From an uncultured Roseburia sp. (GTDB lineage Bacteria > Bacillota > Clostridia > Lachnospirales > Lachnospiraceae), in NCBI GenBank assembly GCA_945928585.1, contig CAMENQ010000107.1, forward strand, positions 1 through 7,602: DNA of 7,602 bases. Reading direction: 5' to 3'. The notes below the pieces were generated by a model that was given only the letters and a program-made list of their open reading frames with translations, searched no databases and was not told the origin of the DNA. The translations under genes were made by a program, and so were the position numbers. Position 1 is the first letter of the stretch; the number at the start of each line of letters is the position of its first letter. Below, piece by piece: positions 1 through 6,551 of the stretch.

Positions 1-30
1 CACACATTTAAATTAGGAGGAATTACTACA

Positions 31-2118
31 ATGAGTAAGATTATGGAGCCGGAATGGAATGGTTTTAAGGCTGGTAAGTGGAACGACGAAATCGATGTAA
101 GAGATTTCATTCAGAAGAACTACACAGAGTACACAGGTACAAATGAATTCTTATCAGGACCAACAGAGAAAACAAAGGCTTTATGGGCACAGGTTATGGA
201 CCTTTTTAAGCAGGAACGTGAAAAGGGTGGAGTATTGGATTGTGAAACAAAAATACCTTCTACCTTAACAGCTTATGGTGCAGCCTATATCGATAAGGAT
301 AAGGAAACAATCGTTGGTTTACAGACAGATAAGCCACTTAAGAGAGCATTTATGCCATTCGGCGGTATTCGTACAGCAGTGTCAGCAGCTAAGTCTTACG
401 GCTACGAAGTAGACCCTGAGGTTATTGATATTTTCAATAAGTACAGAAAGACACACAATCAGGCAGTATTTGATATCTATACACCTGAGATGAAGTCAGC
501 AAGACACAACCACATTATTACAGGTCTTCCTGATGCATACGGAAGAGGACGTATCATTGGTGACTACAGAAGAGTTGCTCTTTATGGTGTTGATAACCTT
601 ATTGCAGATAAGAAGGACCAGCTTGCATCAGTATGCGGTACAATGACAGAAGAGAATATCAGACTTCGTGAGGAGCTTGCAGAGCAGATTAGAGCTCTCG
701 GTGACTTAAAGAAGATGGCTGAGTCATATGGCTACGATATTTCAAAGCCTGCTAAGGATGTAAAGGAAGCTATCCAGTGGGTATACTTCGGATACCTTGG
801 AGCAGTTAAGGATCAGAACGGTGCAGCTATGTCTATCGGACGTACATCTACATTCCTTGACATTTATGCAGAGAGAGATTTAAAGGAAGGCAAGTACACA
901 GAGGAGCAGATTCAGGAGTTCGTTGACCACTTCATTATGAAACTCAGAATGGTTAAGTTCGCAAGAATCCCAGAGTACAATGCATTATTCGCAGGCGATC
1001 CTACATGGGTTACAGAGTCACTTGGCGGTATAGGTATTGATGGAAGATCAATGGTTACAAAGATGTCATTCAGATACTTAAATACACTTGATAACCTTGG
1101 TACAAGCCCTGAACCAAACATGACAATTCTCTGGTCTACAAGACTTCCAATCAACTGGAAGAAGTACTGTGCAGAGATGTCAATTAAGTCATCATCTATC
1201 CAGTACGAGAATGATGATATGATGAGAGTTACACATGGTGATGATTATGCTATCGCATGCTGCGTATCTTCAATGAGAGTTGGTAAGGAGATGCAGTTCT
1301 TCGGAGCAAGAGCAAACCTTGCTAAGTGTTTACTTTACGCTATCAACGGTGGTGTTGATGAGAAGACATTTGAGCAGGTAGGACCAAAGTACAGACCTAT
1401 TACATCTGAGTACCTTGACTTTGATGAAGTTATGGAAAGATATGATGACATGATGGATTGGCTTGCTCATCTTTATGTTGAGACACTTAATGTTATTCAT
1501 TACTGCCATGACAAGTACTGCTATGAGAAGCTTCAGATGGCTCTTCATGACAGAGATGTTAAGAGATGGTTTGCTACAGGTATCGCAGGTCTTTCAGTAG
1601 TAGCTGACTCACTTAGTGCTATTAAGTATGCTAAGGTTAAGACAATCAGAAATGAGAACGGCATAGCAGTAGATTACGAGGTAGAGGGAGACTTCCCTAA
1701 GTATGGTAACAATGATGACAGAGTAGACGAGCTTGCTGTAGATATTGTAAAGAGATTTATGAACAAGGTTAGAAAGAATCATACATACAGAAATTCTATA
1801 CCTACAACATCTATCCTTACAATTACATCTAACGTATCATATGGTAAGAATACAGGTTCTACACCTGACGGAAGAAAAGCAGGCGTTCCACTTGCTCCTG
1901 GTGCTAACCCAATGCATGGACGTGATTCACACGGTGCATTAGCTTCACTTTCATCAGTATCTAAGCTTCCATTTAAGGATGCACAGGATGGTATTTCAAA
2001 TACATTTACCATTCTTCCAAATGCACTTGGTAAGGATGCTACATTTATTGAAAACATCGATGTAGATATCCAGCTTACACCTGAGCAGATAGCTGAAATC
2101 GAAGGTTCACAGAACTAG
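31..2118 (+). CDS. pflB: Pyruvate formate-lyase large chain, lacking the C-terminal glycyl-radical domain
   Basis: Formate C-acetyltransferase catalytic chain: pyruvate plus CoA gives acetyl-CoA plus formate, in the cytoplasm under anaerobiosis. The 695 residues follow classical PflB almost throughout, including the active-site pair C410-C411 in IACCVSSM (Cys418-Cys419 in E. coli), the GARANLAK segment, the HDRDV and [19 protein letters not shown] segments, and [17 protein letters not shown]. Similarity to ordinary PFL stops at NALGKD (residues 664-669). The last 26 residues are an unrelated acidic tail ([17 protein letters not shown]) in place of the DGY...RVSGYA domain, so the chain is about 65 residues shorter than E. 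coli PflB (760) and has no radical glycine. That domain is encoded by the next gene (2215-2466). The start at 31 is favoured by AGGAGG at 15-20, ten bases upstream; ATG 43 is too far from it. The family is certain; that the chain works with the separate domain is inferred. Confidence 0.95.
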   Translation: MSKIMEPEWNGFKAGKWNDEIDVRDFIQKNYTEYTGTNEFLSGPTEKTKALWAQVMDLFKQEREKGGVLDCETKIPSTLTAYGAAYIDKDKETIVGLQTDKPLKRAFMPFGGIRTAVSAAKSYGYEVDPEVIDIFNKYRKTHNQAVFDIYTPEMKSARHNHIITGLPDAYGRGRIIGDYRRVALYGVDNLIADKKDQLASVCGTMTEENIRLREELAEQIRALGDLKKMAESYGYDISKPAKDVKEAIQWVYFGYLGAVKDQNGAAMSIGRTSTFLDIYAERDLKEGKYTEEQIQEFVDHFIMKLRMVKFARIPEYNALFAGDPTWVTESLGGIGIDGRSMVTKMSFRYLNTLDNLGTSPEPNMTILWSTRLPINWKKYCAEMSIKSSSIQYENDDMMRVTHGDDYAIACCVSSMRVGKEMQFFGARANLAKCLLYAINGGVDEKTFEQVGPKYRPITSEYLDFDEVMERYDDMMDWLAHLYVETLNVIHYCHDKYCYEKLQMALHDRDVKRWFATGIAGLSVVADSLSAIKYAKVKTIRNENGIAVDYEVEGDFPKYGNNDDRVDELAVDIVKRFMNKVRKNHTYRNSIPTTSILTITSNVSYGKNTGSTPDGRKAGVPLAPGANPMHGRDSHGALASLSSVSKLPFKDAQDGISNTFTILPNALGKDATFIENIDVDIQLTPEQIAEIEGSQN

Positions 2119-2155
2119 TTTTAAGTTAAGAGTAAAAAAGTAAAATAAATAATAT

Positions 2156-2187
2156 CCGGTACATAAATTTTTGAATATATGTACAGG
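2156..2187 (+). other. Imperfect hairpin in the gap between the two PFL chains
   Basis: Arms 2156-2165 and 2178-2187 pair with one mismatch (core GTACATA/TATGTAC) around a 12-base AT-rich loop. The hairpin lies in the 96-base gap between the large-chain stop and the glycyl-radical gene, 13 bases before AAGGAG. There is no U-tract, so it is unlikely to be a terminator. It could be an mRNA processing or stability element that sets separate levels of the two chains; that role is inference. A weak promoter-like TTGAAT (2171-2176) with a poor -10 (TATAAC, 2192-2197) overlaps it and is not convincing. Confidence 0.4.
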
Positions 2188-2214
2188 AACATATAACAGA
2201 AAGGAGATATTACA

Positions 2215-2466
2215 ATGGCAGATATTAAAGTTACAGAGACACAGAAGGACAACCTTGTTTCATTGTTAGACGGATACGTACAGAAGGGTGGACATCATCT
2301 TAATGTAAATGTACTTGTAAAGGAAACATTACTTGATGCACAGGCACATCCTGAGAATTATCCACAGCTTACAATCAGAGTTTCAGGCTACGCAGTAAAC
2401 TTTATTAAGCTTACAAAGGAGCAGCAGGATGACGTTATCTCACGTACATTCCATGAGGCAATATAA
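2215..2466 (+). CDS. Stand-alone glycyl-radical domain of pyruvate formate-lyase (small chain)
   Basis: An 83-residue protein that is essentially the missing C-terminal domain of PFL. After a short novel N-terminus ([11 protein letters not shown]) it runs [34 protein letters not shown], then the glycyl-radical signature RVSGYAVNF with the radical glycine at residue 58, and ends ISRTFHEAI, matching the usual PFL C-terminus. It resembles GrcA/YfiD, the spare part that rescues oxygen-cleaved PFL in E. coli. It is shorter (GrcA is 127 residues), has a different N-terminus, and sits directly behind a PFL chain that lacks this domain. It therefore probably supplies the essential radical subunit rather than a repair part. 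The start is set by AAGGAG at 2201-2206, eight bases before ATG. The gene ends at a strong terminator. PflA, encoded at 2634-3398, would install the radical on Gly58. Confidence 0.93.
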   Translation: MADIKVTETQKDNLVSLLDGYVQKGGHHLNVNVLVKETLLDAQAHPENYPQLTIRVSGYAVNFIKLTKEQQDDVISRTFHEAI

Positions 2467-2492
2467 TTAAAAAATATTCTGTATAAGCTTTA

Positions 2493-2553
2493 AAAAATGC
2501 CCCTTTTATGGTAGACTTATAAAAAGATGTCTGCCGCTAAAAGGGGCATTTTT
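2493..2553 (+). terminator. Rho-independent terminator after the PFL chains
   Basis: Long stem: AAAAATGCCCCTTTTA (2493-2508) pairs with TAAAAGGGGCATTTTT (2538-2553). An inner stem, GGTAGAC/GTCTGCC with one G-U pair, continues it toward a short AT-rich loop. The right arm ends in a run of T and the left arm begins with a run of A, so it could act in both directions. It separates the PFL structural genes from pflA. Confidence 0.92.
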
Positions 2554-2633
2554 ATTTGAATAAATGGAAAATCAGACAAAAAAGATTACAAGAGATTTTC
2601 TAAAATACTTTTTGAAAGGACCGGTATTGTACT

Positions 2634-3398
2634 ATGAAAGGATATATACATTCAGTGGAGACATTTGGCACTGTGGACGGACCGGGAGTGAGATATGTTG
2701 TATTTACACAAGGGTGTCCTATGAGATGTGCATATTGTCACAATCCTGATACATGGCAGCCAAATATAAATGAACAGAAGGAAACAGATGAGATACTTGA
2801 TGATTATGAAAAATACAGACCTTTTCTAAAGGAAGGAGGACTTACAGTTACAGGCGGTGAGCCTATGCTGCAGCTTGATTTTCTTACAGAGCTTTTTATG
2901 AAAGCAAAGGAAAGAGATATTCATACCTGCCTTGACACATCAGGTGTAACCTTTAATCCAGATGACAGTGAATATATTGAAAAGGTGGATAAACTTTTGA
3001 AATATACTGACCTTATTATGCTTGACATAAAGCACATAGATGATGAGGAGCATAAGAAACTTACAGGTCATTCAAATAAAAATATTCTTGCTTTTGCAAG
3101 GTATCTGTCAGATAAAAATTTTCCTGTATGGATAAGACACGTTACGGTGCCGGGAATTACCTACAAAAAAGAGTATCTTACAAGACTTGGAGAATTTCTG
3201 GCAGAGCTTAAAAATGTTAAGGCTCTTGATGTGCTTCCGTATCATACCATGGGAGTGCCTAAGTACGAAAAGCTTGGAATACCATACAGGCTGGAGGGAG
3301 TTGAGCCGCTTGATAAGGCGGATGCAGTAAAGGCAAGAAATATTATTCTCTACACTATAAAAAAGTGCAGGGAGGAGAAAAATAATGATAACCAGTAA
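2634..3398 (+). CDS. pflA: Pyruvate formate-lyase activating enzyme (radical SAM)
   Basis: A 254-residue radical SAM enzyme that uses a [4Fe-4S] cluster and S-adenosylmethionine to abstract hydrogen from the PFL glycine. The family start GYIHSVETFGTVDGPGVRYV is followed by the cluster motif CPMRCAYC (Cys28, 32, 35; CX3CX2C) and then HNP. TGGEP, which contacts SAM, lies at 73-77, and DIKHIDDEEHKKLTG and the C-terminal PYHTMGVPKYEKLGIPYRLEGVEP are typical. Length is normal (E. coli 246). It has only the single cluster motif, as expected for a PFL activase rather than the two-ferredoxin-domain activases of other glycyl radical enzymes. The start is the only sensible Met; AAAGGA at 2615-2620 is a rather distant 13 bases upstream. 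It lies beyond the terminator, so it needs readthrough or its own promoter; none is clear in 2554-2633. Its expected substrate, Gly58, is on the separate small chain. Confidence 0.95.
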   Translation: MKGYIHSVETFGTVDGPGVRYVVFTQGCPMRCAYCHNPDTWQPNINEQKETDEILDDYEKYRPFLKEGGLTVTGGEPMLQLDFLTELFMKAKERDIHTCLDTSGVTFNPDDSEYIEKVDKLLKYTDLIMLDIKHIDDEEHKKLTGHSNKNILAFARYLSDKNFPVWIRHVTVPGITYKKEYLTRLGEFLAELKNVKALDVLPYHTMGVPKYEKLGIPYRLEGVEPLDKADAVKARNIILYTIKKCREEKNNDNQ

Positions 3399-3433
3399 AA
3401 AGTTTCCATGATGTAACAGTTCAGCTTTGACAT

Positions 3434-3496
3434 ATGTCTGTGGATAGGGAAGGGCTCCTGCAATCACTGCAGGAGCCCTTCCCTATCCACAGACAT
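3434..3496. repeat. 29-bp perfect inverted repeat (long hairpin) after pflA
   Basis: Positions 3434-3462 and 3468-3496 are exact reverse complements, 29 bp, with a five-base loop (ATCAC). The stem is GC-rich in the middle (GGGAAGGGCTCCTGCA) and much longer than a normal terminator. No U-tract follows the right arm (GTATAATTTAATG). It starts 35 bases after the pflA stop, so it may protect the 3' end or terminate transcription. It may instead be a copy of a dispersed palindromic repeat. Confidence 0.85.
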
Positions 3497-3536
3497 GTAT
3501 AATTTAATGTTATGGGAAAAGGCGTGGCAGGATTTT

Positions 3537-3562
3537 AATTTTTAAAAGTAAATTTTTAAAAG
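3537..3562. repeat. Tandem 12-base AT-rich direct repeat
   Basis: AATTTTTAAAAG occurs at 3537-3548 and again at 3551-3562, two bases apart (14-base period), in the region upstream of the spoVA operon. The rest of 3399-3626 holds the long hairpin and AT-rich DNA and no gene. A forespore (sigma-G) promoter is expected here. GAATA (3562-3566) with CATAAGC (3587-3593) is only a poor, badly spaced match, so I do not call it. Confidence 0.5.
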
Positions 3563-3626
3563 AATATTTATATGAAAAAAGGAAAACATAAGCATATATT
3601 AATTATTTCGACAGGTGGTGATATGG

Positions 3627-3776
3627 ATGTCAGGCACAACAAAGACTATATTTGCAGTAATACTTATAATACTTGCAGTGATAATAGTACTTGCATTATG
3701 TTGGTTAAATAAAATAGAGGAAATAGAGACTGTGACAGGAGGAACTCTTGTGGAAATTCCATTGTGGAAATCATAG
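3627..3776 (+). CDS. Small single-pass membrane protein leading the spoVA operon
   Basis: A 49-codon frame from ATG 3627 to TAG 3774-3776, preceded by AGGTGG (3613-3618) with eight-base spacing. The product starts MSGTTK, has one strongly hydrophobic helix at about residues 7-27 (IFAVILIILAVIIVLALCW), then a short acidic stretch (NKIEEIE) and a tail ending EIPLWKS. It heads the cluster, and its stop lies 35 bases before the chosen spoVAA start. I do not recognise a family. Support comes from the ribosome binding site, the clear membrane helix and the position. A role in spore membrane assembly is only suggested by the neighbours. A competing ATG at 3623 opens a frame with no sensible product. 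Confidence 0.6.
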   Translation: MSGTTKTIFAVILIILAVIIVLALCWLNKIEEIETVTGGTLVEIPLWKS

Positions 3777-3811
3777 GAAACATCAGATATTATAAGTATT
3801 TGGAGGCAGAA

Positions 3812-4438
3812 ATGACGGATGAGGTATATTTATATCTTGGACAATGTACCAAGGTAGAAGACAACGCGGTAACAATAAAAGATGCAGCATCTGTATGGTG
3901 CAGGGATGAAAAAATAAAAAACAGGGTAAACGCAATAAAGATATACGATTTTAAAGGAAAAAATGAAACAAGGGTAATAATATCGGCACTTAAGCTTGTG
4001 GAGGAAATACAAAAGGAAATACCGGGAGTACAGGTAGTGCCCACAGGAGAAACAGACATAATAATAGAAATGAATACAGGAAAAAAGCCGCCTGTATGGT
4101 GTGAATATATAAAGGTAGCACTAATATGCTTAATTATATTTTTCGGCTCTGCCTTTACCATAATGGCATTTAATAATGATGTGGCAGTTCATGATGTATT
4201 TGCGCAATATTATCAATATGTAATGGGGAAGGAAAGTGACGGCTTTACGATTCTTGAGGTCACATATTCTGTTGGAATTGCCATAGGAATACTTGTATTT
4301 TACAATCATTTCGGAAAGAAGCGGTTAAGCAAGGACCCTACACCTATTGAAGTGGAGATGCGGCAATATGAAACACAGATAAACACAACTATGGTTGATG
4401 GGATAAAGCGCAAGGAGGCACACATAGATGTGGATTAA
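3812..4438 (+). CDS. spoVAA: Stage V sporulation protein AA
   Basis: A membrane-associated subunit of the SpoVA complex, which moves Ca-dipicolinic acid across the spore inner membrane. From ATG 3812 it has 208 residues. The N-terminal soluble region resembles SpoVAA (VYLYLGQCTKV, then TIKDAASVWC and IPGVQVVPTGETDIIIEM). A transmembrane helix at about 101-120 (LICLIIFFGSAFTIMAFNND) is followed by the family stretch DVFAQYYQYVMG, a second helix at about 147-166 and FYNHFGKKRLSKDPTPIEVEMRQYE. The start at 3812 is chosen because GGAGG sits just upstream (about 3802-3806). The longer GTG start at 3764 would add 16 residues, overlap the preceding small gene and lack a good site. Its end overlaps spoVAB by 11 bases, suggesting translational coupling. 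Confidence 0.9.
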   Translation: MTDEVYLYLGQCTKVEDNAVTIKDAASVWCRDEKIKNRVNAIKIYDFKGKNETRVIISALKLVEEIQKEIPGVQVVPTGETDIIIEMNTGKKPPVWCEYIKVALICLIIFFGSAFTIMAFNNDVAVHDVFAQYYQYVMGKESDGFTILEVTYSVGIAIGILVFYNHFGKKRLSKDPTPIEVEMRQYETQINTTMVDGIKRKEAHIDVD

Positions 4439-4850
4439 AGAGGTACTTTTGGGGATTACGGGACTGGGTGCAGGAGCACTGGTGTCAGCAGGTGTGTTTG
4501 CACTTATTTCCGTTATAGGACTTATTCCCAGATTGGCAGGAAAAACCCATACAGGCTCTTTTGTTAAATCTTATGAAATGGCGGTGCTGCTTGGGGGAAT
4601 ACTTGGAAATGCAATGAATATATTCAGGATTTCCATACCCCTTGGTGTATTTGGAATAACAGTGTTTGGCATTTTTGCCGGAATATTTGTAGGCTGTCTT
4701 GCCACATCACTTGCGGAAAGTCTTGGAGCAACTGCAATATTTGCAAGGAGAGTAAGGCTTCACAAGGGAATGGGTGTAATGATATTATGTGTAGCTATGG
4801 GAAAAATGCTGGCATCACTTATGTTTTTTTATTTGAGATGGTACTCGTAA
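4428..4850 (+). CDS. spoVAB: Stage V sporulation protein AB
   Basis: A 140-residue integral membrane protein of the SpoVA dipicolinate channel complex. It is hydrophobic throughout, with helices at about 8-33, 50-64, 72-96 and 115-136. The stretch GLGAGALVSAGVFALISVIGLIPRLAGKT and the central FGIFAGIFVGCLATSLAE are characteristic of SpoVAB, as is the usual length of about 140. ATG 4428 has AAGGAGG (4412-4418) upstream, inside the end of spoVAA, so the two are probably coupled. A structured 112-base gap separates it from spoVAC. Confidence 0.9.
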   Translation: MWIKEVLLGITGLGAGALVSAGVFALISVIGLIPRLAGKTHTGSFVKSYEMAVLLGGILGNAMNIFRISIPLGVFGITVFGIFAGIFVGCLATSLAESLGATAIFARRVRLHKGMGVMILCVAMGKMLASLMFFYLRWYS

Positions 4851-4865
4851 ATAAATTGCACGTCT

Positions 4866-4876
4866 ATTTGTGCCGG
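4866..4876. repeat. Left copy of an inverted repeat flanking spoVAC
   Basis: ATTTGTGCCGG at 4866-4876 is the exact reverse complement of CCGGCACAAAT at 5480-5490. Similarity extends imperfectly further (GAGCGTCACAAAG here against CTTTGCACGC on the other side, read in reverse). TTGCACG also occurs near both copies (4856-4862 and 5472-5478). The copies lie in the gaps just before and after spoVAC. This could be chance or the mark of a small palindromic repeat family. Confidence 0.5.
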
Positions 4877-4949
4877 AGCGTCACAAAGTAGCCATTGATG
4901 AAAGACGCAAATTTGAGATTTGCGTCACAAGTCGCGTAAAACGCTCCGG
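4873..4949 (+). promoter_or_regulatory. Nested hairpin element in the spoVAB-spoVAC gap
   Basis: An outer stem CCGGAGCGT (4873-4881) pairs exactly with ACGCTCCGG (4941-4949). Inside it, GACGCAAAT (4904-4912) pairs exactly with ATTTGCGTC (4918-4926) around a five-base loop. GCGTCACAA is present twice (4878-4886 and 4922-4930). The outer stem closes three bases before the spoVAC GGAGG (4953-4957), so folding could affect translation of spoVAC. The GC-rich palindromic make-up in an otherwise tight AT-rich operon also fits an inserted dispersed repeat. Function unknown. Confidence 0.65.
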
Positions 4950-4962
4950 AATGGAGGTAAAT

Positions 4963-5427
4963 ATGCCTGATTTATCAGAAAAGCAACAGAAGGAATATGA
5001 AGAATATGTAAAACAGATAACACCTACAACCTCCCTGGCAAAAAATATGTTCTGGGCGTTTGTTATAGGAGGACTTATATGTGTTCTGGGACAAATTATT
5101 TTGGAAATGTTTTTAAAGGCAGGCTTTGGCAAGGATAATGCCACAAGCTGTGAGCTTATTATACTTGTAGGTCTGTCTGCACTTACAACGGGACTTGGAT
5201 TATATCCAAAGCTGGCAAAATACGGAGGAGCAGGAACCTTAGTGCCGATAACGGGATTTGCCAATTCAGTGGCATCTCCTGCCATAGAATTTAAACGTGA
5301 GGGACAGGTATTTGGAATAGGTACACGTATATTTGTTATTGCAGGTCCGGTTATATTATATGGTATATTAACAAGCTGGATACTGGGAATAATATACTGG
5401 CTTGGAAAAGTGCTGAACTGGTGGTAA
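4963..5427 (+). CDS. spoVAC: Stage V sporulation protein AC
   Basis: A 154-residue membrane protein of the SpoVAC/SpoVAEb family, thought to form the mechanosensitive dipicolinate channel in the spore inner membrane. The soluble N-terminus (about 1-26) is followed by a helix at 28-52, another at about 64-80, the signature AKYGGAGTLVPITGFANSVASPAIEF (about 85-110), and EGQVFGIGTRIFVIAGPVILYG leading into C-terminal helices (about 119-150). ATG 4963 is chosen because GGAGG (4953-4957) lies five bases upstream and it gives the usual family length. The frame stays open back to a GTG at 4870, but that stretch is the hairpin element and makes no plausible protein. ATG 4951 is in frame but sits on the ribosome binding site. 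Confidence 0.92.
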   Translation: MPDLSEKQQKEYEEYVKQITPTTSLAKNMFWAFVIGGLICVLGQIILEMFLKAGFGKDNATSCELIILVGLSALTTGLGLYPKLAKYGGAGTLVPITGFANSVASPAIEFKREGQVFGIGTRIFVIAGPVILYGILTSWILGIIYWLGKVLNWW

Positions 5428-5463
5428 ACGTGTAAAAAAAAGTTTTGTTATGAATTAAAAACA

Positions 5464-5490
5464 TTGTGCCTTTGCACGCCCGGCACAAAT
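5464..5490. repeat. Hairpin and right inverted-repeat copy after spoVAC
   Basis: TTGTGCC (5464-5470) pairs with GGCACAA (5482-5488) around an 11-base loop. CCGGCACAAAT (5480-5490) is also the inverse of 4866-4876 before spoVAC. The surrounding 105-base gap (5428-5532) is otherwise AT-rich with no gene. There is no U-tract, so termination is unlikely. Confidence 0.5.
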
Positions 5491-5532
5491 TTCTATATTA
5501 AAAAAATGTGTGCAGAAATGAGGGGTTAATAT

Positions 5533-6537
5533 ATGATATTAGGGAAAGCAAGCATAAAATTTGATGAATCACCATATATACAAAGCTACGCCTCTGTAGT
5601 AGGAAAAAAAGAAGGAGAAGGTCCTCTTGGAGGAAAGTTTGATGCTGTTATAGAGGATCCTATGTTTGGAGGGGACAGCTGGGAGGATGCGGAAAGCAGG
5701 CTTCAGGCACAAATCGCCCACTATACAATAAGAAAGGGAAACTTTTCTACTGAAAATATAAGATATATTTTTGCAGGAGATTTACTGGGACAGCTTATAG
5801 CCACCTTCTTTGGATTAAAGGATATGAACATTCCTCTTTTTGGACTTTACGGTGCATGCTCGACCATGGGGGAATCATTATCACTTGGAGCCATGAGCGT
5901 AGCAGGAGGCTTTTCTGAGTGTTCATTGTGTCTTACATCAAGCCATTTTGCCAGTGCCGAAAAAAATTTCAGATTTCCTTTGGGATATGGAACACAGAGA
6001 AAATTTTCTGCAACATGGACTGTTACAGGCGGTGGAGGTGTAATACTTGGAAAAAAGCCGTCAAAAGCAAGAATTACAGGAATAACCACCGGTAAAATAG
6101 TGGATTATGGTATAAAGGACAAAGAAAATATGGGAGCCTGTATGGCACCGGCAGCAGCTGATACCATTTATCAGCATTTTAGTGATTTCTCATCAAAGCC
6201 TCAGGATTACGATAAAATAATTACGGGAGATTTAGGCTATATAGGACAAACCATACTTATTGATTTAATGGAGGAGAAAGGCTACGATATAAAATCAAAC
6301 CATATGGACTGCGGAATAGAAATATTTGACAAAGATGAGCAGGATACCCATGCAGGAGCAAGCGGATGCGGCTGTTCGGCATCAGTGCTATGCAGCTATG
6401 TTCTTGAACAGATAACAAAGGGAGCATGGAAAAAGGTACTGTTTGTACCTACAGGAGCATTATTTTCTCCGGTATCATCTAATGAAGGAAATTCCATTCC
6501 CGGGATAGCACACGCAGTCGTAATTGAACACGCGTAA
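5533..6537 (+). CDS. spoVAD: Stage V sporulation protein AD (dipicolinate-binding, thiolase fold)
   Basis: A 334-residue soluble SpoVA subunit with a thiolase-like fold; in Bacillus it binds dipicolinic acid. Family hallmarks are FDAVIEDPMFGGDSWEDAESRLQ (about 36-58), the FAGDLLGQ segment (80-87), PLFGLYGACSTMGESL with Cys109 at the thiolase nucleophile position, CLTSSHFASAEKNFRFPLGYGTQR, TGDLGYIGQTILIDLM, and the end HAGASGCGCSASVLCSYVL...GALFSPVSSNEGNSIPGIAHAVVIE. Length is normal (about 335-340). AGGGGT lies just before ATG 5533. It sits between the two related channel-type genes spoVAC and spoVAE, the conserved order in spore formers. Confidence 0.95.
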   Translation: MILGKASIKFDESPYIQSYASVVGKKEGEGPLGGKFDAVIEDPMFGGDSWEDAESRLQAQIAHYTIRKGNFSTENIRYIFAGDLLGQLIATFFGLKDMNIPLFGLYGACSTMGESLSLGAMSVAGGFSECSLCLTSSHFASAEKNFRFPLGYGTQRKFSATWTVTGGGGVILGKKPSKARITGITTGKIVDYGIKDKENMGACMAPAAADTIYQHFSDFSSKPQDYDKIITGDLGYIGQTILIDLMEEKGYDIKSNHMDCGIEIFDKDEQDTHAGASGCGCSASVLCSYVLEQITKGAWKKVLFVPTGALFSPVSSNEGNSIPGIAHAVVIEHA

Positions 6538-6551
6538 AAAAGGAGGTAAAT

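Noticed and set aside
912..2057. Open frames on the - strand within pflB, and similar ones opposite pflA, spoVAA, spoVAC and spoVAD
   Set aside because: They lie entirely opposite well-conserved genes, lack ribosome binding sites and have no recognisable protein features.
2035..2250. A frameshift or premature stop breaking an ordinary pflB
   Set aside because: The two pieces meet with no essential family residues missing, the large chain has a new tail, and the second piece has its own start and strong ribosome binding site after a 96-base non-coding gap.
2564..2749. 61-codon frame on the + strand overlapping pflA
   Set aside because: It runs in a different frame through the well-conserved pflA start, has no good ribosome binding site and shows no family features.
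3501..3626. Sigma-G promoter for the spoVA operon
   Set aside because: One is expected, but the best matches (GAATA at 3562-3566 with CATAAGC at 3587-3593, or TGAAAA at 3573-3578 with CATATAT at 3593-3599) have poor -10 sequences or wrong spacing.
3764..3811. GTG start extending spoVAA by 16 residues
   Set aside because: It overlaps the preceding small gene and lacks a well-placed ribosome binding site. ATG 3812 has GGAGG directly upstream and matches the family's N-terminus.
4870..4962. Upstream start for spoVAC
   Set aside because: The added 31 codons are the hairpin element. ATG 4963 has GGAGG and gives normal SpoVAC length.
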